DNA from: Pseudomonadota bacterium
GTDB taxonomy: Bacteria; Pseudomonadota; Gammaproteobacteria; Burkholderiales; Burkholderiaceae_B
Length of the DNA: 64,000 nucleotides
NCBI GenBank assembly: GCA_023387815.1
Contig: JAEWHK010000077.1
Location: forward strand, 7,504 to 71,503
Direction of reading: 5' to 3'
Numbering within the stretch: the first letter of the stretch is position 1; each line of letters opens with the position of its first letter. Below the pieces are notes generated by a model that saw nothing but the letters and a program-made list of their open reading frames with translations, ran no database searches and was not told where the DNA came from. Positions 50,461 through 59,643 of the stretch are shown in pieces. The translations under genes and the position numbers were made by a program.

Positions 50461-51681
50461 TTATTCCTCTGGGCGGCGTGGCGAATAGGTTTCCCAGGAG
50501 TTGCATCCCGGGCATTGCCAGTAATAATTCTGTGCCTGAAAGCCGCAAACGCGGCATGCGTATTTGTCCATACGCCTTGCGTGCTTGTCAATCATGGTTC
50601 GCAGCAACCCCAGGTCAAAGGCGGGCATGCGCTGTTGCAGTTCCCCTTGCTGGCCTGACTTTTCTTCGCTGACCATTTCGGTATGAAGTACCTTATCCAG
50701 ACCCAGTAATGAAGGATGTCTGCGCAAGGACTCCTGGGCAAACTCCCAGGCGGACGCAAAGCCGTCCTCGCGAAGGGCGGCAAAAACGACTTCAAACACA
50801 TCCAGCGAAGGATGAGCAAAATAATGTTCCTTGAGCAGACTGACTGCCTGAGCGCGCTCATTGGTAGCAGCAAAGTTGTCCATGATCTGTTTGGCAACCA
50901 GGCCTGCGAATTCGGGAGACCGGTTCAATGTGGCAAGCAGCCATTCTCTCTCGGTCGTACGATCGCCCTGGCGTCTTGCCAGATAGGCTCGCAGCATGGC
51001 AATACGGGCATAGGAAGCCTGAGACCCCCCTGCTGCTGCACTTTGTCCGGCTTCGAATTCGGCTGCGTCCAGCTCCGCCGCGACACGCGCAAAATCAGGC
51101 TCTTTGGCACCAAGCGCGGCCTGAGCCCTTTCACAATGGTAGTGAACACGCTGTGGCAGCGGTTCATCGGTCAGTTGTCGCAACTGGGCGGCTGCACCTA
51201 TGGCTTTTTCCCAGTCGTGCTCGGCCTCGTAAATACGAATCAGCGCCCGGGTGGCTGACGTTGCATAACTGGTATTCTGCACTTCGGTAAAGGCCTGCTC
51301 GGCACGATCAAACATCCCGGCCTTGAAATAATCCTGGGCAATCTCATGCAAAGCATGTTCCCTGTCTGCCCGCGGAAGATCGGATCGCGAGAGCAGACTT
51401 TGATGAACGCGAATGGCTCTTTCGATTTCTCCGCGTCGGCGGAACAGACTGCCCAGCGCAAAATGCAATTCTGTGGTTTCCGAATCGAGCTTGGCCACTT
51501 CAACAAAGGCATCGATCGCCTTGTCATGGTCTTCGTTCAGCAGAAAGTTCAGACCGCGGAAATAGGAATCAGGCAGATTCCGGCTTTCAGAGACGATCTG
51601 ACGTACATCAACTTTGGCCGCGATCCATCCGAGTCCGAACAGGATCGGGATCAGGATCAGCCACCACGCTTCAAAGTCCAA
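50461..51681 (-). CDS. lapB: Lipopolysaccharide assembly protein LapB (YciM)
   Basis: The 406-residue protein has an N-terminal membrane anchor (WWLILIPILFGLGWIAAKVD) and about nine TPR repeats (about 35-350), then a rubredoxin-like zinc end with CRVCGF and CPGCNSW (C-x2-C twice). LapB controls the FtsH-dependent turnover of LpxC and thereby LPS synthesis. The start is a TTG at 51681, giving MDFEAWW, with AGGGAG upstream; a longer frame from 51771 does not fit the family. It overlaps lapA by 11 bp. Confidence 0.94.
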   Translation of the reverse strand: MDFEAWWLILIPILFGLGWIAAKVDVRQIVSESRNLPDSYFRGLNFLLNEDHDKAIDAFVEVAKLDSETTELHFALGSLFRRRGEIERAIRVHQSLLSRSDLPRADREHALHEIAQDYFKAGMFDRAEQAFTEVQNTSYATSATRALIRIYEAEHDWEKAIGAAAQLRQLTDEPLPQRVHYHCERAQAALGAKEPDFARVAAELDAAEFEAGQSAAAGGSQASYARIAMLRAYLARRQGDRTTEREWLLATLNRSPEFAGLVAKQIMDNFAATNERAQAVSLLKEHYFAHPSLDVFEVVFAALREDGFASAWEFAQESLRRHPSLLGLDKVLHTEMVSEEKSGQQGELQQRMPAFDLGLLRTMIDKHARRMDKYACRVCGFQAQNYYWQCPGCNSWETYSPRRPEE

Positions 51682-52051
51682 CGGCTGTCTCCCTGACAGG
51701 CGCGGGTTGCAGAGCAGTGGACGCCGGCGAGGCCTGGCTGCGCAAACGCAACTCTTCAGCCTTGAGCGCATTTAAAGACTGGCGCGTATCGGCGACATCG
51801 CGGTTCAGACGCTCCACTTCACCTTTCAGACGGCTGACTTCACGTGTTTTGCGCACGCGTGTTGGAATACTGACCAGCCAGGCGAACAGTGCGCCGACAA
51901 TAAAAGCGATCAGCAGCACAACAATGAGCGGCACCGCAGCGAATGTATAGTCGCCAAAAAACCGTACCGTGACGGGATCGGTATTTTTAAGGGCGAACAG
52001 CAATACCAGCAGAAAGAGTATGATTCGCAACGCCCAGACAATATAACGCAT
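51671..52051 (-). CDS. lapA: LapA-domain membrane protein (DUF1049)
   Basis: The 126-residue protein has two membrane helices (about 5-22 and 38-61), separated by NTDPVTVRFFGDYTF, the LapA core, followed by a coiled coil (about 68-100; REVSRLKGEVERLNRDV). It works with LapB at the inner membrane. The coiled-coil end is longer than in E. coli LapA. It lies 123 bp after ihfB and overlaps lapB by 11 bp, so the two are translated together. Confidence 0.92.
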   Translation of the reverse strand: MRYIVWALRIILFLLVLLFALKNTDPVTVRFFGDYTFAAVPLIVVLLIAFIVGALFAWLVSIPTRVRKTREVSRLKGEVERLNRDVADTRQSLNALKAEELRLRSQASPASTALQPAPVRETAVGL

Positions 52052-52110
52052 CAGCCTGCTCCTGAAATTTAACTATCCGCCATTGTAATGCGAATTGCAC
52101 TTCAAAAAAC

Positions 52111-52140
52111 AAAAACCCCGACTTTGCAATCGGGGTTTTT
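52111..52140 (-). terminator. Intrinsic terminator between ihfB and lapA
   Basis: AAAAACCCCGA and TCGGGGTTTTT form an 11-bp stem with an 8-nt loop; it ends the ihfB transcript on the minus strand and can also work in the other direction. Confidence 0.85.
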
Positions 52141-52174
52141 GGACTTCACGAAAACGATATCATTACAGGCTGAT

Positions 52175-52537
52175 TCAGAGGTTGGCAACCTTGGCCGCGT
52201 GGGCGTCAAAATTGATATTCTCGGAAACGTCCTGCTTTGCATCGTCTGCAGAGGTAAAAACAGAATCAACGCGCTCGCGCAGTTCCTTGCCGGCCTTGAA
52301 GTGAGGCACCCGTTTACCGGGTACCATCACCTGTTCACCGGACTTGGGATTGCGCCCAACCCGCGGAGCACGCGTTGACAGCGAGAAGCTGCCAAAACCA
52401 CGAATCTCGATGCGCTGACCCTTGGACAAGGCAACGGTCATCGCATCCAGCATGGTCTTGACGGCAAAATCGGTGTCACGGGCGGCAAGCTGTGGATAGC
52501 TTGCCGCTAGTGCTTCAATCAACTCTGATTTAGTCAC
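52175..52537 (-). CDS. ihfB: Integration host factor beta subunit
   Basis: The 120-residue protein has the IHF/HU fold: MTKSELIEALAASYPQL at the start, RIEIRGFGSFSLSTRAPRVGRNPKSGE with the beta-arm including the intercalating proline (RVGRNPKSG), and KRVPHFKAGKELRERV. It bends DNA as a heterodimer with IhfA. A C-terminal extension of about 25 residues (SADDAKQDVSENINFDAH) is acidic and unusual in length. It follows rpsA by 3 bp, so both may be cotranscribed up to the terminator. Confidence 0.95.
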   Translation of the reverse strand: MTKSELIEALAASYPQLAARDTDFAVKTMLDAMTVALSKGQRIEIRGFGSFSLSTRAPRVGRNPKSGEQVMVPGKRVPHFKAGKELRERVDSVFTSADDAKQDVSENINFDAHAAKVANL

Positions 52538-52540
52538 AGC

Positions 52541-54253
52541 TTAATCGTCTTTAGCTTGGTCAAGCTTTGCCTTGAGCAAAGCACCCAGGTTAGTCGTACC
52601 GGAAGAAGCACTGGTATCGCTCATGCGTTGCAGTGCGTCTGCAGTCTCAGCATTATCACGTGCCTTGATCGACATCTGGATAGAACGTGCCTTGCGATCA
52701 ACGTTCAGGATCATGGCTTCGATATTCTGGCCTTCTTTCAGAACAGTGGTCGCATCTTCGACACGGCCGGCTGAAATTTCGGAAGCACGCAGGTAACCTT
52801 CAACATCCAGTGACAGCGTAACGACGGCACCTTTGGCTTCAACAGACTTGATGACTCCAGGAACAACTGCACCTTTGTCGTTCGTTGCAACGTAGTTGTT
52901 GAACGGATCGCCTTCGAGCTGTTTGATACCCAGAGAAATGCGTTCTTTGTCTGTGTCGATCGCCAGAACGACGGCATCGATCTCATCGCCTTTCTTGAAG
53001 TTGCGAACAGCTTCTTCACCGGAATCTGTCCAGGACAGATCAGACAGGTGAACCAGACCATCGATACCACCAGGCAGACCAATGAATACGCCGAAGTCGG
53101 TAATGGATTTGATTGCGCCATGAACTTTGTCACCACGTTTGAAGTTGGTGGCAAAATCTTCCCATGGGTTGGCACGGCACTGTTTCATGCCAAGTGAAAT
53201 ACGACGACGGTCTTCGTCGATTTCCAGAACCATGACTTCAACTTCTTCGCCCAGGCTGACAACTTTGCGTGGATCGACGTTTTTGTTGGTCCAGTCCATT
53301 TCTGAAACGTGTACCAGACCTTCGATACCGGTTTCAACTTCAACGAACGCACCGTAGTCGGTCAGGTTGGTCACTTTACCGAACAGGCGTGTACCTTGTG
53401 GGTAACGACGTGCCAGACCGACCCAGGGATCTTCGCCCAGCTGTTTGACGCCCAGGGATACACGGCTCTTGTCCTGATCGAACTTAAGAACCTTGGCCTG
53501 AACTTCCTGACCAACGGACAGAACTTCGGATGGGTGACGAACACGGCGCCATGCCATGTCGGTAATGTGCAGCAGACCATCGATACCACCGAGGTCGACG
53601 AATGCACCGTAATCGGTGATGTTTTTGACCACACCGGTAACCACGGCACCTTCCTGCAGATTTTCCAGCAGTTTCTGGCGCTCTTCGCCCATGTTCACTT
53701 CGAGAACAGAGCGACGTGACAGCACGACGTTATTACGTTTACGATCGAGTTTGATAACCTTGAACTCCATCGTTTTGCCTTCGTATGGCGTTGTGTCCTT
53801 GACAGGACGCAGATCAACCAGTGAACCAGGCAGGAACGCACGGATGCCGTTAGTCATCACAGTCAGGCCGCCTTTCACTTTGCCAGTGATGGTGCCGGTA
53901 ACCATTTCGCCAGACTCAAGGGCTTTCTCGAGAGACAGCCAGGCTGACAGACGTTTTGCGCGATCACGGGACAGGATGGTGTCGCCGTAACCGTTTTCGA
54001 GTGAATCAATGGCAACGGAAACGAAGTCACCTTCGTTAACTTCCAGTTCGCCCTGATCATTCAGGAATTCTTCGATTGGGATGAGGGACTCGGATTTGAG
54101 ACCCGCATTTACTACGACAAAGTTGTGATCTACACGGACCACTTCGGCTGAAATCACTTCACCGGATTTCATATCCTGGTTTTGTACACTTTGTGCGAAC
54201 AGATCGGCAAAGCTTTCGCCACCAGTGGCGTCTTGTAAAGAAATGGATGACAT
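52541..54253 (-). CDS. rpsA: Ribosomal protein S1
   Basis: The 570-residue protein has six S1 (OB-fold) domains. It starts FADLFAQSVQNQDMKSGEVISAEVVRVDHNF and shows repeated GxFVxLxGxxGLxHxSD elements such as YGAFVDLGGIDGLLHITD and FGVFIGLPGGIDGLVHLSD. S1 binds mRNA upstream of the Shine-Dalgarno region during initiation. The ATG at 54253 is preferred; an in-frame opening from 54298 is not conserved. The leader contains a terminator-like hairpin and a palindrome close to the start, the usual place for S1 autocontrol. Confidence 0.97.
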   Translation of the reverse strand: MSSISLQDATGGESFADLFAQSVQNQDMKSGEVISAEVVRVDHNFVVVNAGLKSESLIPIEEFLNDQGELEVNEGDFVSVAIDSLENGYGDTILSRDRAKRLSAWLSLEKALESGEMVTGTITGKVKGGLTVMTNGIRAFLPGSLVDLRPVKDTTPYEGKTMEFKVIKLDRKRNNVVLSRRSVLEVNMGEERQKLLENLQEGAVVTGVVKNITDYGAFVDLGGIDGLLHITDMAWRRVRHPSEVLSVGQEVQAKVLKFDQDKSRVSLGVKQLGEDPWVGLARRYPQGTRLFGKVTNLTDYGAFVEVETGIEGLVHVSEMDWTNKNVDPRKVVSLGEEVEVMVLEIDEDRRRISLGMKQCRANPWEDFATNFKRGDKVHGAIKSITDFGVFIGLPGGIDGLVHLSDLSWTDSGEEAVRNFKKGDEIDAVVLAIDTDKERISLGIKQLEGDPFNNYVATNDKGAVVPGVIKSVEAKGAVVTLSLDVEGYLRASEISAGRVEDATTVLKEGQNIEAMILNVDRKARSIQMSIKARDNAETADALQRMSDTSASSGTTNLGALLKAKLDQAKDD

Positions 54254-54267
54254 TAAAAAATTCCCGG

Positions 54268-54280
54268 GACCGTGACGGTC
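54268..54280 (-). promoter_or_regulatory. Palindrome between the AGGAG and the rpsA start
   Basis: GACCGT-G-ACGGTC lies 15 nt before the rpsA ATG. On the minus strand an AGGAG lies directly ahead of it, too far (about 24 nt) from the start unless the palindrome folds. It could serve S1 feedback control. Inference. Confidence 0.35.
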
Positions 54281-54330
54281 TCCTGGCCTTAAAAACACGC
54301 TTTGGCAGAACAGCCTGCCGCGGCGGAGTG

Positions 54331-54361
54331 AAAAAATCTTTCGCTGAACAACAAGCGAAAG
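54331..54361 (-). terminator. Terminator or attenuator between cmk and rpsA
   Basis: CTTTCGCT and AGCGAAAG form an 8-bp stem with an 8-nt loop, followed on the minus strand by A-T6. It lies about 95 bp after cmk and 78 bp before the rpsA start. Confidence 0.65.
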
Positions 54362-54456
54362 CCCTGAAAAATCAATGGTGAAACACTAGATTTACCCTTG
54401 CTGACACCATTGAATAAAAAACCTGGCTGTTAACTGACGATCAAACACGTTGGTGA

Positions 54457-55170
54457 TCAAATCCGGTCTTTGATTTCGGCCCGATCTGACACACGGCTTT
54501 GCCAGTGTGCCAGGATACAATCTACTGTCTGGTTGATATCCAGATTCGAGGAATCAACCACAATTGCATCCTGAGCAGGCTTAAGCGGTGCAACTGACCT
54601 GTTCTGATCACGATCGTCGCGAGCCTGCAAATCTGATAATAGGTCGCCTAGGTTAGCAGAAAAACCTTTTTCGATCAACTGGTTATAGCGTCTTTGGGCT
54701 CTCGCAGCGACGTCGGCGATCAGGAAAATCTTGAGCGGCGCATCAGGAAATACGACCGTACCCATATCGCGGCCGTCGCAGACCAGCCCGGGATGCCTGC
54801 GAAACGCCCGCTGGCGCTCCAGAAGCGCGTCGCGCAGCGGTGTGAGGGGTGCAATTCTGGACGCCAGCTCGCCGATCTGCTCCTGGCGCAGGCTTTCGGT
54901 AACATCGTCGTTGTCCAGCAACACTTTTCCGTTCAAAAATTGAATATCCAGCCCTCTGGCAATATCGGCCAGGGCCTGTTCGTCGGCGTGGCTGACGCCT
55001 TTTTTGAGCGATGAGAGCGCGCTCAGGCGATACAGCAGGCCACTGTCCAGGACAGACCAGCCCAGTGCGGCTGCTACCCGGGCCGCCACCGTACCCTTGC
55101 CAGAAGCCGTTGGGCCGTCAATGGCAATGACGGGTATCGAAGCGGTGGGATTCGCTGTGCTATTCATCAT
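54457..55170 (-). CDS. cmk: Cytidylate kinase
   Basis: The protein has 237 residues from the first of two adjacent ATGs (55170; the second at 55167 is also possible). It phosphorylates CMP and dCMP. The P-loop is IDGPTASGKGT, then DSGLLYRL, and the CMP-binding region DGRDMGTVVFPDA is present. AAGGGG precedes it. The ATG overlaps the aroA stop (ATGA). The C-terminal region DQNRSVAPLKPAQDAIVVDSS is standard. Confidence 0.95.
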   Translation of the reverse strand: MMNSTANPTASIPVIAIDGPTASGKGTVAARVAAALGWSVLDSGLLYRLSALSSLKKGVSHADEQALADIARGLDIQFLNGKVLLDNDDVTESLRQEQIGELASRIAPLTPLRDALLERQRAFRRHPGLVCDGRDMGTVVFPDAPLKIFLIADVAARAQRRYNQLIEKGFSANLGDLLSDLQARDDRDQNRSVAPLKPAQDAIVVDSSNLDINQTVDCILAHWQSRVSDRAEIKDRI

Positions 55171-56501
55171 TTCCCCTTTTCCTGCGGATTCACCAAGGAA
55201 TCGTAAACTGCAAAATAATCCGGAAAGGTCTTGCTCACGCAATCGGGATCAAGAATGGTGATTCCCACCGGTCCGAATGCGGCCAGCGAAAAGCACATGG
55301 CCATACGATGATCATCATAGGTGCCGATGTCTGCAGATTGCCATTGCGCCTCGGCGGGCGGTGTGATCCGAATCCAGTCCGGCCCCGATTCAACTGTTGC
55401 ACCCAGCTTGACAAGTTCCGTATGCATGGCATGAATTCTGTCTGTTTCCTTCACTCGCCAGCTGCCGATGTTGCGCAGTGTGCAGGGACCATCGGCGTAG
55501 AGCGCCAGCATGGCCGCTGTCATGGCCGCATCGGGAATCAGATTGAAATCCTCATCGAAGGCAGGCAAAGGCAATTCGCTGACACTGGGTTGACGGGACG
55601 AAATCAGACTTTGATCCTCATAACGAATCTGCCCGCCCAGTTTTTCAATGAAACGCGCAAATTCGATGTCGCCCTGGATACTGTCGCGACCAATACCGTT
55701 AATCTGTACGGGCCCCTGTCCGATCAGGCCCAGTGCCAGAAAATACGAGGCACTGGAGGCATCGCCTTCCACGTGGATTTTACCCGGCGTCTGGTAACGA
55801 CAATCTGCACCGATGGTGAAGCGCTGCCAGCCGTCCTGACGAACCGTAACGCCAAAACGCGCCATCAGCTGCAGGGTAATCGAGATATAGGGGCGTGAAA
55901 TCAGCTCGCCCTGAACCTCCAGAACGACGTCCTGTCCGGCGCCTGCTGCAAGCAGCGGTGCAACCATCAGCAAGGCAGTCAGAAACTGGCTGGAGACGTT
56001 GCCCTGAATGGGAATTGGCCCGTCAATATGCAGGCGGGCCGGTGAAATCTGCAATGGCGGGTATCCTTCGTTTGCTTCGAAGCTGATATTCGCGCCCACT
56101 GCCCTGAGCGCCGCGACCAGATCGCCTACCGGACGCTCGTGCATCCTGGGTACGCCATGCAGCCGATAAGTCCCTTCAGCCAGCGCAAGCGCCGCTGTGA
56201 GCGGGCGAAATGCCGTACCCGCATTGCCAAGAAACAGGTCGGCACGTTTATTCGGAAAATGCCCGATGCCGTGAACAATCACTTCATCGGGTCCGGGCTG
56301 CTCCAGCTGCAATCCCAGGGTACGCAAGGCACTGAGCATGACACGCGTGTCGTCGGAATCCAGCAGGCCTTCAATATGTGTGCTGCCTTCAGACAAAGCC
56401 GCAAGCAGAAGAACGCGGTTCGAAATACTTTTCGAGCCCGGCAACGACATTTGACCGCTGGCACGCGTGACCGGATGAAGATACTGTGATGACTTACTCA
56501 T
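55167..56501 (-). CDS. aroA: 3-phosphoshikimate 1-carboxyvinyltransferase (EPSP synthase)
   Basis: The 444-residue enzyme makes EPSP from shikimate-3-phosphate and PEP in the aromatic amino acid route. LPGSKSISNRVLLLAALS (K and S for substrate), LGNAGTAFRPLTAALAL and GVPRMHERPVGDLVAALR are class I signatures, and DHRMAMCFSLA closes the site. The start at 56501 has GGGAGG upstream and overlaps the tyrA stop (ATGA). Gene order tyrA-aroA-cmk-rpsA is conserved in Betaproteobacteria. Confidence 0.96.
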   Translation of the reverse strand: MSKSSQYLHPVTRASGQMSLPGSKSISNRVLLLAALSEGSTHIEGLLDSDDTRVMLSALRTLGLQLEQPGPDEVIVHGIGHFPNKRADLFLGNAGTAFRPLTAALALAEGTYRLHGVPRMHERPVGDLVAALRAVGANISFEANEGYPPLQISPARLHIDGPIPIQGNVSSQFLTALLMVAPLLAAGAGQDVVLEVQGELISRPYISITLQLMARFGVTVRQDGWQRFTIGADCRYQTPGKIHVEGDASSASYFLALGLIGQGPVQINGIGRDSIQGDIEFARFIEKLGGQIRYEDQSLISSRQPSVSELPLPAFDEDFNLIPDAAMTAAMLALYADGPCTLRNIGSWRVKETDRIHAMHTELVKLGATVESGPDWIRITPPAEAQWQSADIGTYDDHRMAMCFSLAAFGPVGITILDPDCVSKTFPDYFAVYDSLVNPQEKGK

Positions 56502-57409
56502 GATGACGGATCCTCCCAAACCCGGCGCGCTTCTGCTGCAGCCGTAAGCCAGGCTTCAAATGCGCTGGTATTGTCGGCTTCCAGCAGTTGGCGCGCCTGT
56601 TCCAGGCAGGCCTGAAAGCGGGTAATTTCTTCAAGCATGCAGTCACGATTACTGGAGAAGATATCGCGCCACATGACCGGCGCCCCGGCGGCAATTCGCG
56701 TGAAGTCACGAAAACCCGTTCCTGCAAACTGCAGCTTTTTTGCAGTCTGCCCGTCATCAAGCAGGCTGTACATATAAAGTGCGGACAACAGATGCGGCAT
56801 ATGACTGACCGCCGCAAAAATGCGGTCATGTTCCTGGGCAGACATATGACTCACCGTAGATCCGCAGGCTTCCCAAAGGCTCGTCAACAGAGCAATGGAC
56901 TCGGATGTATTTTCCGGCAGCGGTGTGAGAATGGCCTGCTTCTGTTCGTAGAGAAATGGCTGCGCCGCCTGCGGCCCCGAGGTCTCGGCACCGGCAATGG
57001 GATGGCCTGGCACAAACTGCCCTATTCTGTCGCCGAGACCGCGGCGTGCTGCGGCGATCACCTGCTGCTTCGTACTGCAGACATCGGTCACAATGGTATT
57101 CGGTGCGAGCACGGGTTTAATGGCGGCGCATACCGATTCCACTGCTGATACAGGTGTTGCAATGACAATAACATTTGCCAATGCCAGATCCTGGTAAGTA
57201 CCAATTCTGTCAATAATGCCCAGTTCCAGCGCCTTTTGGATACTGGCGGGGTCGTGGCTGAGACCAATGACTTCGCCGACTGCGCCGCGACTTCTGAGGG
57301 ACAAGGCGAGCGAACCGCCAATCAGGCCAACGCCGACAACAGCCAGTACGGGGACGTAAAAAGGCGCTGAGCCAGCTGCCCCCTCTTCGCTGGCCTTAAT
57401 GACTTTCAC
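56498..57409 (-). CDS. tyrA: Prephenate dehydrogenase
   Basis: The 303-residue protein is a NAD(P)-dependent dehydrogenase of the tyrosine branch. VLAVVGVGLIGGSLAL is the nucleotide-binding turn (near residues 22-37), PVSAVESV follows the second strand, and GHPIAGAETSG is the substrate region with the catalytic histidine. There is no chorismate mutase domain, which here is fused to PheA. The ATG overlaps the hisC stop (ATGA). A 15-residue polar N-terminal arm precedes the core. Confidence 0.94.
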   Translation of the reverse strand: MKVIKASEEGAAGSAPFYVPVLAVVGVGLIGGSLALSLRSRGAVGEVIGLSHDPASIQKALELGIIDRIGTYQDLALANVIVIATPVSAVESVCAAIKPVLAPNTIVTDVCSTKQQVIAAARRGLGDRIGQFVPGHPIAGAETSGPQAAQPFLYEQKQAILTPLPENTSESIALLTSLWEACGSTVSHMSAQEHDRIFAAVSHMPHLLSALYMYSLLDDGQTAKKLQFAGTGFRDFTRIAAGAPVMWRDIFSSNRDCMLEEITRFQACLEQARQLLEADNTSAFEAWLTAAAEARRVWEDPSS

Positions 57410-58542
57410 TTTCCAAGCACCTCTTTCAGGGCGGCAATGAACCGCTCATTTTCTTCCGGTAATCCAACGGACACACGCAGATGTTCCGGCAAACCGTCAC
57501 CAATCACTGGCCGCACGATCACGCCACGTTGCAGAAGCGCTGTATTGACGGAGGCAGCATCACCAACGTGCAGAAGAATGAAGTTGCCATAACTGGGAAC
57601 GAAATCCAGTCCTAACTCGGTAAAACGCGCGGAAAGCCAGGCTTTGCCTTCGCGGTTCAGCTGATAGGTCTTTTCCAGAAAGTCCCTGTCCTTGAGCGCA
57701 GCGATGGCGGCAACCTGGGCAACCAGATTGACGTTGAAAGGCTGCCGGACGCGGTTCAGATAATCGGTCAGTTCAGGACGGGCAATCGCAAACCCCATGC
57801 GCAGACCGGCCAGCCCATAGGCTTTTGAGAACGTGCGCACCACAATGAGATTGGAAAAATCGCGCACCAGGGCAGTACTGTCAAAGCGAAGCTCCGGATC
57901 CAGGTATTCGTTATAGGCCTCATCGAGTACAACCGTGACGCGATTGCCGTAGGCGTTGTGAACTTTCTCAACGAAGCCGCGAATCGCCTCACCCGAATGA
58001 AAAGTTCCTGTCGGATTGTTCGGATTGGCCACGAAAACCAGTCGTGTATCGTCAGCAATCGCATCAAACATGGCCTGCAGGTCATGAGCATAATTGGCCG
58101 CCGGAACCATGAGATGTCTGGCGCCACGGGCCTGCGTGGCAAGCCGGTAAACGATGAAGGCATGTTCTGCATAAACGCAGGATGCGTGCTCATCCAGAAT
58201 GGCAAGTGAAATAATTTCCAGCAGATCGTTCGAGCCGTTCCCAACGGTCAGCCATTCGGCCGGCACCTTGTAATGCTCTGACAGTGCCTGCTTGAGGGAA
58301 AAGGCATTGGGATCCGGATAGCGACCAAGAGCCTGTCCTGATACGGTATCCAGAAATTGTGCAATGGCCTGGCGTACCGAACCGGGCATACCCAGCGGAT
58401 TCTCATTGGAGGCCAGCTTGACGATAGTGGCCGGATCCAGGCCAAACTCGCGTGCCAGATCGTCGATAGGTTTGCCTGCCTGATAAGGCATCATCGCGTT
58501 GACATTGTTGCTTACACCGAAAACGTTTGCGGCACCGGACAT
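57406..58542 (-). CDS. hisC: Histidinol-phosphate aminotransferase
   Basis: The 378-residue fold-I aminotransferase has KLASNENPLGMPGSVRQAI at the start, NPNNPTGTF, DEAYNEYLDP, and the PLP lysine in RTFSKAYGLAGLRMGFAIA. HisC2-type enzymes in such aromatic operons often also transaminate prephenate or aromatic keto acids, which would explain the location between pheA and tyrA. It starts 12 bp after pheA with AAGG upstream. Substrate range is inference. Confidence 0.94.
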   Translation of the reverse strand: MSGAANVFGVSNNVNAMMPYQAGKPIDDLAREFGLDPATIVKLASNENPLGMPGSVRQAIAQFLDTVSGQALGRYPDPNAFSLKQALSEHYKVPAEWLTVGNGSNDLLEIISLAILDEHASCVYAEHAFIVYRLATQARGARHLMVPAANYAHDLQAMFDAIADDTRLVFVANPNNPTGTFHSGEAIRGFVEKVHNAYGNRVTVVLDEAYNEYLDPELRFDSTALVRDFSNLIVVRTFSKAYGLAGLRMGFAIARPELTDYLNRVRQPFNVNLVAQVAAIAALKDRDFLEKTYQLNREGKAWLSARFTELGLDFVPSYGNFILLHVGDAASVNTALLQRGVIVRPVIGDGLPEHLRVSVGLPEENERFIAALKEVLGK

Positions 58543-58554
58543 TCAGACCACCTT

Positions 58555-59643
58555 CTATTGCATTGGGTAGGAACCCAGAATCTTGAAAAATGCGGATTGC
58601 TGTTTCAGTTCATCCAGCGCCCGCGCGACGTTTTCGTCAGAGCTGTGACCAAGCACGTCCACATAAAAATAATATTCCCACTGGCCGGTCCTTGCGGGCC
58701 GGGACTCAAAGCGCGTCATGGACACACCATTGCGCGCGAACGGGCTGATCATTTCGTATACCGCGCCGACACGATTGGGCACGGCAAAGATCAGACTGGT
58801 CTGGTCACGACCGCTAGGCGCAGTTTCGATATTGCCAATGGCAAGGAAGCGGGTCTTGTTGTTTGCATCGTCCTGGATGCCTGAAGCGACCAGGCCAAGA
58901 TTCCAGAACACAGCCGCGGTTTCACCGGCAATGGCCGCAACGGATTCGTCCTGCGCCGCATGACGGGCTGCTTCGGAGTTACTGGCAGCAGGCGTAATTT
59001 CCACAGTCGGATAATGCTGAGACAGCCATTTCTGGCATTGCGCCAGCGCCTGAGGATGCGCCATGATGGTTTTGACGCCATCCATGGTACCGTGCTGGCT
59101 CATCAGACAGTGGCGGATCGGAATCGAACGTACCCCATGCACCTTGACCGTGGAATTCAAAAACAGGTCCAGCGTACGATTGACCGCGCCTTCCGTGGAG
59201 TTTTCGACAGGTACCATACCCACGTCAGCCTGCCCTGCCTCAACCGCACGAAACACCTCGTCGAATGAAGGACATGGCAACGACTGCACAGAATGGCCAT
59301 AAAACTCCATGGCCGCCTGCTCGGAAAATGATCCTTCAGGGCCAAGATAGGCAACGGTCAGGCCTTTTTCCAGCCCACGACAGACAGAAATGATTTCTGC
59401 CCAGACCGCGCGCACGCCGGTCTCAGTGAAGGTGCCGTATCTATTGAGCTCCTGGAGCCGACGAATGACCTGTGCTTCGCGTTCGGGTTTAAGTACGGCG
59501 CTGTCAGTCTGGAACTCGTGCTTGACCTTGCCCACATCAATCGCCGTCTGGGCGCGTTCGTTCAGCAGCTCCAGAATGGTTTTGTCGATGTGGTCAATTT
59601 TATCGCGCAGTGGTTTAAGCGCATCCAGCAATGATTTATCCAT
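58555..59643 (-). CDS. pheA: Bifunctional chorismate mutase / prephenate dehydratase
   Basis: The 362-residue protein has a chorismate mutase domain (1-90, LKPLRDKIDHIDKTILELLNERAQ), a prephenate dehydratase domain (about 97-275, VAYLGPEGSFSEQAA and the TRFLAIGN motif) and an ACT regulatory domain (about 283-360, with ESRPARTGQWEYYFYVDVLGH). It makes phenylpyruvate and should be inhibited by phenylalanine through the ACT domain. It overlaps serC by 8 bp. Confidence 0.96.
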   Translation of the reverse strand: MDKSLLDALKPLRDKIDHIDKTILELLNERAQTAIDVGKVKHEFQTDSAVLKPEREAQVIRRLQELNRYGTFTETGVRAVWAEIISVCRGLEKGLTVAYLGPEGSFSEQAAMEFYGHSVQSLPCPSFDEVFRAVEAGQADVGMVPVENSTEGAVNRTLDLFLNSTVKVHGVRSIPIRHCLMSQHGTMDGVKTIMAHPQALAQCQKWLSQHYPTVEITPAASNSEAARHAAQDESVAAIAGETAAVFWNLGLVASGIQDDANNKTRFLAIGNIETAPSGRDQTSLIFAVPNRVGAVYEMISPFARNGVSMTRFESRPARTGQWEYYFYVDVLGHSSDENVARALDELKQQSAFFKILGSYPMQ

